Positions 28,457-37,290 are shown, numbered from the stretch's first letter. The stretch: 64,000 nt of DNA from Planctomycetota bacterium (GCA_035384565.1 DAOOIT010000018.1:33606-97605); one strand, 5' to 3'. Program-made: numbers and translations. Notes: generated by a model from the letters alone, not told the origin.

Positions 28457-28481
28457 CCGACACGCAGCAGGAGTGTTCCAC

Positions 28482-29420
28482 GTGAAGCAGATTGTCAAGG
28501 CGTTTGTGGGCGTTGTCGCTGCGTGGGCGCTGGCGGCTCCCGCCACGGAGGGCGGCGAAGGCAGGAAGAAGATCGTCTTCATCGCGGCCGCGGGCAGTCA
28601 CGGCTTTGGGCATCACGCCTACAAGGCGATGTTCCTGCTCTACGCGAAGCTGCTGAACGAGAACGCGCCGAGCATCGAGGCAGTGGTCGCCACCGGCGGC
28701 TGGCCGAAGGATGCGGCCGTCCTCGACGGCGCCGCGGCCATCGTCCTGGGCAGCGACGGCGGCGGCCTCGTGCACCAGAAGACAGCGGAGCTCGGGGAAC
28801 TCGTGAGGAAGGGCGTCGGCATCGCCTGCATCCACTACACACTCGACCTGCCGAAGGGCAGCAAGGCGGCCCAACTCCTCCTCGACGCCATCGGCGGCTA
28901 CTACGAGCAGCACTGGTCGGTGAACCCCTCGTGGGAGGCGGATTTCAAGGAGTTCCCCAAGCACCCCATCGCCAACGGCGTGAAGCCGTTCAAGATCAGC
29001 GACGAGTGGTATTTCCACATGCGCTTCGTGGACGACATGAAGGGCGTGACGCCCATCTTGACGGCCATTCCGCCCGACGGCGCGAAGAAGGGAGGCGATG
29101 GCGCCCACAGCGGCAACCCAACCGTCCGCTCCCGCATCGGCTTGCCTGAGCACGTGGCCTGGGCCTTCGAGCGCCCGGGCGGCGGCCGCGGCTTCGGCTT
29201 CACAGGCGGCCACACCCACTGGAACTGGGGCCACGACCAGATGCGCAAGCTGCTGCTCAACGCCTTCGTGTGGGTGGCAGGGGCCGAAGTGCCGCCGAAC
29301 GGCGTGCCGTCGCCGACACCGACCGTTGACGAGCTGGTGGCCAACCAGGAGAGTCCGACACCCCAGGACTGGAAGCCCGAGCGGATTCAGCAGATGATTG
29401 ACAAGTGGAACCAGCCGTAG
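28482..29420 (+). CDS. Secreted ThuA-domain protein
   Basis: The 312-residue product has a signal peptide (about 5-22) followed by one ThuA domain: KKIVFIAAAGSHGFGHHAYK, AAAIVLGSDGG, GVGIACIHYTLDLPKG, and FGFTGGHTHWNWGHDQMRKL near the end. The histidines in that last motif are typical. The GTG at 28482 has AGGAG eight bases upstream; a GTG at 28473 overlaps that site and is less likely. Its TAG stop (29418-29420) lies inside the first bases of the palindromic element 29417-29479. It follows the isomerase by 25 bases. Confidence 0.87.
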   Translation: MKQIVKAFVGVVAAWALAAPATEGGEGRKKIVFIAAAGSHGFGHHAYKAMFLLYAKLLNENAPSIEAVVATGGWPKDAAVLDGAAAIVLGSDGGGLVHQKTAELGELVRKGVGIACIHYTLDLPKGSKAAQLLLDAIGGYYEQHWSVNPSWEADFKEFPKHPIANGVKPFKISDEWYFHMRFVDDMKGVTPILTAIPPDGAKKGGDGAHSGNPTVRSRIGLPEHVAWAFERPGGGRGFGFTGGHTHWNWGHDQMRKLLLNAFVWVAGAEVPPNGVPSPTPTVDELVANQESPTPQDWKPERIQQMIDKWNQP

Positions 29421-29479
29421 GGCGTGCATACGTGCACGCGGAAGGTCCCCAGCGGTGTGCAGGCGTGCATACCCTACGC
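29417..29479. repeat. Dispersed palindromic element, copy 2, between converging genes
   Basis: A 63-bp copy of the element at 20310-20369, opening GTAGGGCGTGC and closing GCATACCCTACGC. Its left end contains the TAG of the ThuA gene and its right end, on the other strand, the TAG of the EEP gene. It could serve as a two-way terminator. Confidence 0.82.
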
Positions 29480-30283
29480 GGCGGGGTTCACAAGCACCTC
29501 GGCGATGACGCCCAGGTGGTCCGACACACGGTCGGCAATGACCTCATAGCGGCCGAACCGCAGGGCGGGCGAAAGCAGAATCCAGTCCAGCCGCAGCCGC
29601 GGCCGGCGCGCGGGAAACGTGGCCAGGTCCCTAGCCTCGGGCAGGCACGGTTGCACGCCCAACTCGTTCACGAGCAGGTGAATGGCATCGTCGCGTCGCC
29701 GCCACCAGCAGTTCAGATCCCCCAGGATGATCAGCGGCTCTTTGCTGTGCGCAAGCTCGTCCACCATCGTGAGAATCTGCTGGCGGCGCGCGGGCTTGCG
29801 AAGAAAATCGAGGTGCACCGACACCACGTGCACCGCCCCGCCTGGTGCGGCCGGCACCGGCAACAGGGCCGAGACGAAGCCCTTCGAGCCGCGCAGCGGG
29901 AAGCGCGGGAAGGCCACCGACCGCGGGCTGTGGAGCGGCAGGCGCGAGAGAATGGCCGTGCCCACCGAGATGCGCCGCCTGCCAAACGCCTTGCCGTTGT
30001 GCTCGCCCCAGAAGTGGTGCTCGTAGCCGGCCAGGTCAGCCAGCTTCTCCACGTGGTGGAAATCGCCGCTCCAGAACGACGGGCCGTCAGCCTCCTGGAG
30101 AGCAACCACATGGGGCGCCTCGCGGCGGAGCACCGCCGCCACATCGCACAGATTGGCGTGGAACTTGTGCCGACGCACGAACACCTGCTGCGCCGCGAGC
30201 TTGCGCCCGTGGGCCACGTTCAGGCTCATCACGCGCAGGCATTCGGTGCCAGAGGGGCCGGGGGCAGCGGGCCGCTCACGCAT
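29474..30283 (-). CDS. Endonuclease/exonuclease/phosphatase (EEP) family protein
   Basis: The 269-residue product shows the EEP catalytic series: RVMSLNVAHG, VVALQEADGPSFW (metal Glu), HVVSVHLDFL, IILGDLNCWW, LDWILLS and a final VSDHLGVIAEV with the catalytic Asp-His. The substrate may be a phosphodiester in nucleic acid, lipid or inositol; no signal peptide is visible. The frame opens at a TTG (30350-30352), but that codon is the -35 box of a good promoter and an ATG at 30322 touches its -10 box. I therefore take ATG 30283. Confidence 0.83.
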   Translation of the reverse strand: MRERPAAPGPSGTECLRVMSLNVAHGRKLAAQQVFVRRHKFHANLCDVAAVLRREAPHVVALQEADGPSFWSGDFHHVEKLADLAGYEHHFWGEHNGKAFGRRRISVGTAILSRLPLHSPRSVAFPRFPLRGSKGFVSALLPVPAAPGGAVHVVSVHLDFLRKPARRQQILTMVDELAHSKEPLIILGDLNCWWRRRDDAIHLLVNELGVQPCLPEARDLATFPARRPRLRLDWILLSPALRFGRYEVIADRVSDHLGVIAEVLVNPAA

Positions 30284-30323
30284 CAACGTCGCCGTCTCCG
30301 TCAACCTTCCCGCCTTCCCCATC

Positions 30324-30352
30324 AGTCTAAGGCCCGCATCGTGCAATTTCAA
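30324..30352 (-). promoter_or_regulatory. Promoter of the EEP gene
   Basis: On the minus strand TTGAAA (30347-30352), 17 bases, TAGACT (30324-30329). It argues against start codons at or above 30320. Confidence 0.65.
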
Positions 30353-30376
30353 GCGGAAAAATCGCGCCTGTGCCCC

Positions 30377-30404
30377 TTGCCTTGCCCGTTCCTTTTGCTA
30401 CACT
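30377..30404 (+). promoter_or_regulatory. Promoter of the CBM9-glycosidase gene
   Basis: TTGCCT (30377-30382), 16 bases, TACACT (30399-30404), 40 bases before the ATG. It is back to back with the EEP promoter. Confidence 0.55.
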
Positions 30405-30443
30405 CGACAGCACACTCACTGGGACCTGGAAGGGAGATGCCTG

Positions 30444-33400
30444 ATGCAGAACTCTGCGATCGTCCTCTTGTGCCTCACGGCGGGAGCTGCCATGGCCGCT
30501 GACTATCGCGTGCCGCTGATGGATAAGGCGCCCATCGTTGACGGCAGGATCGAGCCGGCCGAGTGGGCGCGAGCCGTGGGATTCGACGGCTTCGCCTTCA
30601 ACGGCGCCCTCGACCGCCGCCGCGTGCGCGCCTGGGTCGCCGCCACCAAGACGCACCTCTGCTTCGCCATCCAGTCGCAACTGCCCGACGAGGGGCAGCT
30701 TGTCGCCGAGGTCGCACTCGACACGGTCAAGCTCGTCTTCGACGACTCCGTCGAGGTCTGGACTGACCCGACGCCCGGCTCCGAGCACGGCCAGGCGTTC
30801 CAACTGCTCGCGAATGCCGCTGGCCGCATGGCCTATAAGCACCACGGCCGCGGCAACGTGCCGGAGAACCCGACGTGGCAGGGCGACTGGAAGGTGGCCA
30901 ACGGCTTCCACGACGGCTCATGGCACTGCGAGATCGCCGTGCCTATCGCCAGCCTCCCGCAGGTCGGCAGCCTGCGGGAGGCCACCCAGGGGCAGTGGGG
31001 CATCAACCTCTGCCGCAACTGGAAGAACCCCTGGGCCTTCTCCTCGACCGGCGGCGGAGGCTATGCCCCCAGCGACCGCTTCACCTTTGCCCCTGATGCC
31101 CTGGCCATCGCCCACGAGAGCCGGGCCGACGCCTTCGTCGGCGATCTCCACCATGCCCTCGTCCTCTCCAACCCGACGACCACCCCCATCACCGTCAAGG
31201 CTGCCCTCTCGCTCAAGCGCGACGTCATGCCGGAGTTGACCAACTCCGAAACCCTCACCCTCGCCCCCGGCGAGAAGAGGGAAGTGGCCATCAAGGCCAA
31301 GGACGACGCGACAAGGAAGTTCGAACTCACGCTCTCCGTCACCTCACCCGACGGCAAGACGGTCTTCTACCAGCGGACGGTCGCCTGGCAGAAGGGCGAG
31401 CCGTGGCGCTGGACGACCAGGAAGAAGGAAGTCCTTCCCATTGACTTCCAGTTTGCCTACTATCCCTACAGGAACAAGATGCGGGTGCTGGCCGACGTGT
31501 CGAACCTGCCACAGGACGCCAAGCTGGAGAAGCTCACGTGCGTCATCCGCCCGAAGGGCCGCAGGCGGGCCGTCAAGAGCGTGACCTTCGATGCCTTCAA
31601 GGACGGCCGTCAGGAGCTTGAGTTCACCCTCCCCCACCTCGACGGCCAATACGAGATCGCCCTCACCGCCCAGGGCCAGAACGTGCCGAAGGGAGAACTC
31701 GTCAAGGAGTTCGAGCGCACCGTCTACGAATGGGAGCGTAAGGGCCTCGGCACCAGCACCAAGGTCTATCCTCCCTTCACCCCCATCAGGGTCGAGGGCA
31801 AGAAGATCTCCACCGTCCTCCGCGAGCACACGATGAACGACTTCGGCCTCTGGGACCAGGTCGTCGCCGCCGGCAAGCCGCTCCTGGCCGCACCCATGCG
31901 CATTGTGGGCGGCGTTGCTGGAGACCTGCTCGAGGAGAAGCAACTGGGCGTCAAGTTCAGCGAGGCGGCGCCTCACAAGGCCACCAGCCGTGCCACGTTC
32001 CGGGTCGGCGCCCTGGAAGCCGAGGCGACCTCCGCCTGGGACTACGATGGGATGATGAGGGTGGACCTCAAGCTGGCTTCGGCCGCCGGTCAGGTTCTCG
32101 ACCACCTCGACCTCGAAATCCCGCTCAAGGACGACATGGCGCCGATGATCCATGCGATGGGCGACGGAATCCGCAACACCGTCTACGCCCGCGTGCCGCA
32201 AGGCGAAGGCGTCGTGTGGGACAGCACCAAGGTCCAGGTCAACGACTTCCCGAAGGGCTTCTGCTCCTACATCTACGTCGGCAGCCCGGTGCGCGGACTC
32301 TCGTGGTTCTGCGAGAACGACAAGGGCTGGTCCTGGGACCCCGCCAAGCCGAATCTCGATCTCGTTCGGAAGGGCGATCAGCTCATCCTGCGCGTCCATT
32401 TCCTCAACAGGCCGATGGTGATCAAGGAGCCGAGGACCATCACCTTCGGCCTTCAAGCCGCGCCGGTGAAGCCGCGAATCGGCAACTGGCGCTACGCCTG
32501 GCACCGCGAACGCTGCCACCTGCTGGGCACCGACATCAACTGGTTCGCCCTCGGCGACTGCGGCTCCGTCTACCCCGCCGGCAAGGACATGGCTCTCTGG
32601 GAAGCCCTCGCCCGCGGGAGCAGGGAGAAGCTCTCCGACGACGAGATCAACAAGGTCATCGAGCACGGGCGCAAGTACTTCGAGCCGTACGGCGAGGAGA
32701 AGGTCAAGAGCTACATCGCTCATGTCCGCCATAACCTCACCTGCCACCTGGGCGCCAAGATGGTCTTCTACTACAACCGGGCCAGCTACCAGCTCGCCGA
32801 CGAGTTCCAGACCTTCCAGGACGAATGGGGCCTCTCCGACTACCGCACCGTGGGCAAGGGCAACGGCATCTGGGAGATCAAGATCGACCCCACCGAATCC
32901 TACATTGACCACGCGCTTTACTGGTACGGCAAAAGCTTCGACATCGGCGGCAACCAGGGGGTCTACTGGGACAACTATTTCTTCGTCGGCTCCTACAACA
33001 CGGCGACGACCGACGCCTACAAGCGGCCCGACGGCTCGGTCATGCCGTCCAACGGCCTCTGGGGCCTCCGCGACCTCGTCAAGCGCACGTTCGTCTACAT
33101 GAACGAACGCGGCATGCGGCCCATCACCATGCCCCACATGACCTCCACCAACATCCTCCCCCTCTACTCCTTCGCCACGGTGCAGTACGACTGGGAGTGG
33201 AAGTACTCGGAGGGCGACGTGCAGTATCGCTTCCCCCGCGAGTACATCCTGCTCGTCTCGACGGGCGAGCTGGCGGGCGTGTGGCCCGTGCTCCTCGGCG
33301 ACCACGGGAAGCTGGCCAACGACCCGTGGACTCAGCGCACCTTCGCCGCCGTGTGCCTCGTGCACGAGCTCGACTGCTGGGGCCGCAACGACGTCTGGGA

Positions 33401-33737
33401 GCCGCTCTTCAAGCACGTTCACCGCCTCGTGGAGTCCCCAGGCCTGGAGGTCTATCGCTACTGGGACGAACGCCCTCAGCCCGTGGTGGCCGACAGCCCC
33501 GATCTGCCCACCATCGTCTACTCGCTCAAGGGCAAGGAGGCGGTCTTCGCGGTCGTAAGCTACGCCGAGAAGGACCTGGATGCCACGCTGACCATTGACG
33601 CGAAGGCCCTCGGCTTCGAGGGCGCCTACAAGCTCTTCGACGCCGAGAGCGACAAGGAGGTGCCCGTCGAGGGAAACAAGCTGAAGCTCACGATCAAGAA
33701 GCACGACGTCCGCGAGTTCAGAATGCTGCCGCAGTGA
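30444..33737 (+). CDS. Secreted CBM9-like plus DUF6067-like glycoside hydrolase
   Basis: The 1097-residue product has a signal peptide (QNSAIVLLCLTAGAAMA). A CBM9-type carbohydrate-binding domain follows (about 25-220; KAPIVDGRIEPAEWARA, SVEVWTDPTPGSEHGQ, GQWGINLCRNWK). Beta-rich domains occupy about 230-600. A TIM-barrel-like catalytic region of the DUF6067/GH123-like kind lies at about 650-1000 (YAWHRERCHLLGTDINWFAL, NQGVYWDNYFFVGSYNT with candidate Asp, TMPHMTSTNILPLYSFA). A small C-terminal beta domain ends the chain. ATG 30444 follows GGAAGGGAG; the open frame starts about 290 bases earlier in promoter DNA. The polysaccharide target is not known. Confidence 0.8.
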   Translation: MQNSAIVLLCLTAGAAMAADYRVPLMDKAPIVDGRIEPAEWARAVGFDGFAFNGALDRRRVRAWVAATKTHLCFAIQSQLPDEGQLVAEVALDTVKLVFDDSVEVWTDPTPGSEHGQAFQLLANAAGRMAYKHHGRGNVPENPTWQGDWKVANGFHDGSWHCEIAVPIASLPQVGSLREATQGQWGINLCRNWKNPWAFSSTGGGGYAPSDRFTFAPDALAIAHESRADAFVGDLHHALVLSNPTTTPITVKAALSLKRDVMPELTNSETLTLAPGEKREVAIKAKDDATRKFELTLSVTSPDGKTVFYQRTVAWQKGEPWRWTTRKKEVLPIDFQFAYYPYRNKMRVLADVSNLPQDAKLEKLTCVIRPKGRRRAVKSVTFDAFKDGRQELEFTLPHLDGQYEIALTAQGQNVPKGELVKEFERTVYEWERKGLGTSTKVYPPFTPIRVEGKKISTVLREHTMNDFGLWDQVVAAGKPLLAAPMRIVGGVAGDLLEEKQLGVKFSEAAPHKATSRATFRVGALEAEATSAWDYDGMMRVDLKLASAAGQVLDHLDLEIPLKDDMAPMIHAMGDGIRNTVYARVPQGEGVVWDSTKVQVNDFPKGFCSYIYVGSPVRGLSWFCENDKGWSWDPAKPNLDLVRKGDQLILRVHFLNRPMVIKEPRTITFGLQAAPVKPRIGNWRYAWHRERCHLLGTDINWFALGDCGSVYPAGKDMALWEALARGSREKLSDDEINKVIEHGRKYFEPYGEEKVKSYIAHVRHNLTCHLGAKMVFYYNRASYQLADEFQTFQDEWGLSDYRTVGKGNGIWEIKIDPTESYIDHALYWYGKSFDIGGNQGVYWDNYFFVGSYNTATTDAYKRPDGSVMPSNGLWGLRDLVKRTFVYMNERGMRPITMPHMTSTNILPLYSFATVQYDWEWKYSEGDVQYRFPREYILLVSTGELAGVWPVLLGDHGKLANDPWTQRTFAAVCLVHELDCWGRNDVWEPLFKHVHRLVESPGLEVYRYWDERPQPVVADSPDLPTIVYSLKGKEAVFAVVSYAEKDLDATLTIDAKALGFEGAYKLFDAESDKEVPVEGNKLKLTIKKHDVREFRMLPQ
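30952..30982. repeat. Perfect 12-bp-arm palindrome inside the CBM9 domain
   Basis: GCCTCCCGCAGG (30952-30963), a 7-base loop and CCTGCGGGAGGC (30971-30982). It encodes SLPQVGSLREA in a surface-loop position just before the conserved WGINLCR strand. Confidence 0.75.
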
Positions 33738-33741
33738 GACC

Positions 33742-33768
33742 GCGAATCACGCGAATCGGGCGAATGGG
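33742..33768 (+). repeat. Three 9-base tandem units
   Basis: GCGAATCAC, GCGAATCGG and GCGAATGGG stand in tandem in a 40-base spacer, directly followed by the ribosome site GGGAGAAG of the next gene. Confidence 0.6.
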
Positions 33769-33777
33769 GAGAAGCAG

Positions 33778-34590
33778 ATGAACCGGTTGCCCCTGGCCGC
33801 GATGGCAGGATTGTTCCTGGTGTCGTGCCACGCGCCGATGGCGCCTGTCGCCGTAGGGCCGGCGCGCGAGCTGTCGCGGTTTCTCGGCGTGCCGCCGGCG
33901 CTGGAGGACCGGCTGCTCTATTACCACGGCTTCGAACAGTTCGGCGGGCAGCCAGAGGCCAACAAGGCGGACCTGGTGCAGGTGGGCAACGTGAACTCGG
34001 TGCCCGACGGCATGCGCGGGCGAGGGGCAATGACCGGGAACGGCAGCGTGCTACAGCTCCGCAGCCCCGAACTCTCGCCCCACCGGCCGCTCACGGTAAT
34101 GCTCTGGTGGGCGCTGGCCGAGGACGCGAGGCCAGAGACCGGCTTCGGCCTCGTGCACCTTCAGGGCCGCGGCATCATCTCGCACTTCGCCGCGGGGAAA
34201 GGCCCCTGGTGCGCCCTCCAGCGCACCGCGGCCGTGCTCCAGGTCTACTACTTCCCCGGCATCCAGAACGTCAATGGCATCTACGACGCCGATTGGGCGG
34301 CGCACATCGAGTTGAGGGCCGGCGCCTGGCACCACACGGCCCTCGTCATCCAGGGCGCGTCGCTCGTCGAGGTCTACACCGACGGTCGCCTGGCCTGGAA
34401 GACCCGCAACGACGGCCGGCCGTTCCACGAGGACGACAAGGTCGGCGAGGTCACGTTCGGCACGCGGGGAGCCCCCGGCCTGCTGATTGACGAGGTGTTC
34501 GTCCTCCGCCGCGCCCTCACCGCCGCCGAGATCGCCGACTACGTGGCCGCCATCCGCCAGATGCGCGAGGCCGGCTATCCCGCCCATTGA
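33778..34590 (+). CDS. LamG-type lectin-like lipoprotein
   Basis: The 270-residue product has a lipoprotein signal with lipobox LVSC (cysteine about residue 17). It also has a concanavalin-like/LamG jelly-roll domain (about 50-255): LYYHGFEQF, RPLTVMLWWALAEDA, GAWHHTALVIQGASLVEVYTDG and IDEVFVLRRALTAAEIADYV, the last being the standard closing strand. Such domains bind glycans or proteins. It follows the CBM9 glycosidase by 40 bases and may be expressed with it, which fits a polysaccharide role. GGGAGAAG precedes the ATG. Confidence 0.82.
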   Translation: MNRLPLAAMAGLFLVSCHAPMAPVAVGPARELSRFLGVPPALEDRLLYYHGFEQFGGQPEANKADLVQVGNVNSVPDGMRGRGAMTGNGSVLQLRSPELSPHRPLTVMLWWALAEDARPETGFGLVHLQGRGIISHFAAGKGPWCALQRTAAVLQVYYFPGIQNVNGIYDADWAAHIELRAGAWHHTALVIQGASLVEVYTDGRLAWKTRNDGRPFHEDDKVGEVTFGTRGAPGLLIDEVFVLRRALTAAEIADYVAAIRQMREAGYPAH

Positions 34591-34616
34591 CTCCCCCCCA
34601 CGCTCGCCGGTATACT
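34587..34616 (+). promoter_or_regulatory. Promoter of the aminotransferase gene
   Basis: TTGACT (34587-34592), 18 bases, TATACT (34611-34616). The -35 box overlaps the stop codon of the LamG gene. Confidence 0.7.
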
Positions 34617-34677
34617 CTTGCGGGCCGTGACGGCCGGGTTCCCCCAGACAGCCCCCGGGCAAGAAGCGAGGAAGTGC

Positions 34678-36024
34678 ATGGAATTCGAGGCACTGAAGAA
34701 GTCGGGCATCACCAATCTGCTGTCAGCCTTCGGCAAGAGCATCTCGCTGCCGCAGGGCATCTTCTACTGGACCGGCCGCGCGAAGAAGGAAGCGACGATT
34801 GACGCCACGATCGGCAGCGCGCAGGGCCCCGAGAGCGAAATCATCGCCGGCGCGCCCGATAAGGCGGTGACCTTCTACCTCCCCTCGGTGCAGCGGCATT
34901 TCGCCGGCCTCAAGAGCGAGGAGACGGTGCCCTATGCGCCCATGCTCGGCCTGCCCGACCTGCGGAAGGCCTGGCGCGACTGGATTCTGCGGAAGGTGGG
35001 CCCCCTGCGCGAGCGCGTGGAGCCCTGCCTCTCCCTGCCCGCCGTCACGCCCGGCGTCACCGGCGGCCTCTTCCTCGCCGCCAAGCTGTTCCTGGACAAG
35101 GACGAGGTGGTGGTATCGCCCGACCGCCTGTGGGAGAACTACAGCAACATCGTCGAGCGCCACATCGGCGCGCGAATCGAGACATTCCCCTTCTTCGAAG
35201 CCGGCCGCTTCAACCTCAAGGGCATGCAGCGCAAGCTTCTCGACACCCTGGCTCAGCAGCCCAAGGCGCTGCTGATGCTCAACTTCCCCAACAACCCCGT
35301 GGGTTTCAATCCGCCGCAGGACATGGTGCAGCCCATCGTCCAGGCCCTCATCGAGGTCGTCGAGCAGGCGGGCAAACCGATCGTCGTCCTGTGCGACGAC
35401 GCCTACGAGGGCTACGTCTACGACCCCGCCGCCCTCCAGCGCTCGATGTTCGGCGACCTGTGCGACGCCCACCGCCGCATCCTGCCCATCAAGCTCGACG
35501 GCATCTCGAAAGAGTTCCTCTTCTACGGCGGCCGCCTCGGCTGCCTGACGTTCGGCCTGCCCTCCGGCCTCGACGTGGACCGCAAGACCCTTCAGGAAGA
35601 GCTGGACAATAAGCTCGGCGGCATCGTGCGCAGCACCGTGTCGAACTGCACCCGCCCCGTGCAGTCGGCCATCCTCAAGGCCCTCGGCCAGCTCGATCAG
35701 GTGCTGGCCGAGCGGCAGCGGACGGTGGACGTGCTTGGCCGCCGCGCGAACCTGTTGAAGGCGGAGTTCGCCAAGGTGGACCTGCCGCAGCTCAAGCTGC
35801 TGCCCTTCAACGCCGGCTTCTTCTGCTTCTGCGACGTCGAGGGCGTGCCGGCCAACAAGCTGGCCGAGCACCTGATCGCGAAGTACAAGATCGGCGTCGT
35901 GCCCAGCGAAGGCGGCAAGATCAACGGCATCCGCATCGCCTTCTGCTCCGTGCCCGAGAAGGACATCCCCACTCTGGTCAACGGCATCGTGAGCGCGATC
36001 AAGGACCTGGCGGAGAACGCCTAG
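34678..36024 (+). CDS. Pyridoxal-phosphate aminotransferase, class I/II
   Basis: The 448-residue product belongs to fold-type I PLP enzymes. It has VTPGVTGGLFLAAKLF for phosphate-loop positioning, LMLNFPNNPVGFN, VVLCDDAYEGYVYD for the ring-binding Asp and Tyr, and the Schiff-base lysine in LDGISKEFLFYGGRLG. It has no signal peptide. The unusual length of the N-terminal segment and the loop around residues 240-290 leave the amino-acid specificity open. ATG 34678 has GAGGAAG close upstream, and a strong promoter precedes it. It looks like a single-gene unit. Confidence 0.88.
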   Translation: MEFEALKKSGITNLLSAFGKSISLPQGIFYWTGRAKKEATIDATIGSAQGPESEIIAGAPDKAVTFYLPSVQRHFAGLKSEETVPYAPMLGLPDLRKAWRDWILRKVGPLRERVEPCLSLPAVTPGVTGGLFLAAKLFLDKDEVVVSPDRLWENYSNIVERHIGARIETFPFFEAGRFNLKGMQRKLLDTLAQQPKALLMLNFPNNPVGFNPPQDMVQPIVQALIEVVEQAGKPIVVLCDDAYEGYVYDPAALQRSMFGDLCDAHRRILPIKLDGISKEFLFYGGRLGCLTFGLPSGLDVDRKTLQEELDNKLGGIVRSTVSNCTRPVQSAILKALGQLDQVLAERQRTVDVLGRRANLLKAEFAKVDLPQLKLLPFNAGFFCFCDVEGVPANKLAEHLIAKYKIGVVPSEGGKINGIRIAFCSVPEKDIPTLVNGIVSAIKDLAENA

Positions 36025-36043
36025 AGCGTCCAGAGGAATGGAG

Positions 36044-36104
36044 CCTGTGGGCGGGGCGTCCCTGCCCCGCGAGGAGTTCCACAGGGCAGAGACACCCCGC
36101 CCAG
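36044..36104. repeat. Palindromic dispersed repeat between converging genes
   Basis: The first 29 bases equal 26680-26708. The arms 36049-36067 and 36084-36102 are complementary at 17 of 19 positions, giving a long GC hairpin between the stops of the aminotransferase and the next gene. It may end transcription from both sides. Confidence 0.8.
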
Positions 36105-36165
36105 AGCGGAATACCCCGACCACAACGCGGCCGTGGATGAGACTGGCTTCATTCCCCCCAGGAGC

Positions 36166-37209
36166 CTATCCCACCGGCGTCCACCGTCCCGTGCTGGCCG
36201 CCTCGTAAGCGGCGTGGGCCACGGCGACGGCGGTGCGCGCCTCCTCGGGGCTGGCGACCGGCTCCGCTCCGCGCAGGAGGCAGGCGAGGATGTGGCGGTC
36301 GTAGTCCAGCCCGTCCTCCGCCGCCAGTTCCACGGTATGCCACTCGTTGCTGCGGCACACATAGCGCAGCAGGCGGTGCCCGCCCGCCGGGCCGTAGTAG
36401 GCGTATTCCGCGTGGGCGTAGCCCTGCTCGTAGAACAGTTCGACCGCGATCTCGAGGATGCCCTGGGTGAAACTGCCCGGCAGCCGGGCCTCGAAGGTGG
36501 CGAACACCTGCGCCGCGGCGCCGCACTTGTAGTCCACGACCACATGGGCCGTCGTCTCGGCCTTGTGGGCCGGCCAGCCTTCGGGCCGATGGCAGCGTGC
36601 GACGACGCCGAGGGGCGCCCCCAGGTACCAGTTGCACAGGTCGAGCACGTGGCAGCCGCCGTCGAGCAGGACGCCGCCCCCCGCCTCCCCGTAGGAGCCT
36701 TTCCAGCTTGCGGGGTCGGCCATCCGCGCCCCCTCGTAGCCGAGGAACTGGATGCACGCGGCGACGGGCTTGCCCATCTTCTCGTGCCCGATGAGGCGCT
36801 TGAGTCGGCGGAACATGGGGCTGGCGCGCTGGTTCTGCACGGGGAAGAGGCGTCGCCCGGCCGCGCGGGCTGCGGCGATCATCGCGTCGCACTCGGCCGG
36901 GGTGACGGCCAGCGGCTTCTCGCACAGCACGTGCTTGCCGGCTCCGAAGGCGTCGAGGGCCATACGGGCATGAAGGTGATGAGGCGTGGCGATGACCACA
37001 AGGTCCAGGTCCTCGCGCGTCAGCATCGCCCGGTAGTCCTCGTAGGTGGCGATGGCGGGCGCCTGTTGCCTGGCGCGGACGAGGGCGACGGGATCGCGGT
37101 CGGCCACGCAGATCACCTGGGCCTCCTCGCACCTGGCGATGGCGGCCAGGTGATCGCTCCCGGCCATTCCGAGGCCAACGACTCCCACACGCACGGGACC
37201 GGTCATCAT
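36166..37209 (-). CDS. Cytoplasmic Gfo/Idh/MocA-family oxidoreductase
   Basis: The 347-residue product starts MMTGPVRVGVVGLGMAGSDH with the NAD(P)-binding glycine motif, then VICVADRDP. HVLCEKPLAVTP carries the catalytic EKP lysine, and GGGVLLDGGCHVLDLCNW follows in the substrate domain. Unlike the other three homologues here it has no Tat signal, so it works in the cytoplasm. The frame opens at 37290, but that part contains the promoter; ATG 37209 with GGGAG seven bases upstream is preferred (ATG 37206 is also possible). Confidence 0.88.
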   Translation of the reverse strand: MMTGPVRVGVVGLGMAGSDHLAAIARCEEAQVICVADRDPVALVRARQQAPAIATYEDYRAMLTREDLDLVVIATPHHLHARMALDAFGAGKHVLCEKPLAVTPAECDAMIAAARAAGRRLFPVQNQRASPMFRRLKRLIGHEKMGKPVAACIQFLGYEGARMADPASWKGSYGEAGGGVLLDGGCHVLDLCNWYLGAPLGVVARCHRPEGWPAHKAETTAHVVVDYKCGAAAQVFATFEARLPGSFTQGILEIAVELFYEQGYAHAEYAYYGPAGGHRLLRYVCRSNEWHTVELAAEDGLDYDRHILACLLRGAEPVASPEEARTAVAVAHAAYEAASTGRWTPVG

Positions 37210-37261
37210 CGCGAGTCTCCCACCTTGGGCGCGGTTGCGGCGGCTCGGCTGAGCGTGGCGC

Positions 37262-37290
37262 ATTATACGCCCCCCGCAGACTCCGAACAA
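37262..37290 (-). promoter_or_regulatory. Promoter of the cytoplasmic Gfo/Idh/MocA gene
   Basis: On the minus strand TTGTTC (37285-37290), 17 bases, TATAAT (37262-37267). Confidence 0.68.

Noticed and set aside
30320..30352. TTG 30352 and ATG 30322 as starts of the EEP gene
   Set aside because: They coincide with or touch the -35 and -10 boxes of its promoter, so they would not be within the mRNA as an ordinary leader.
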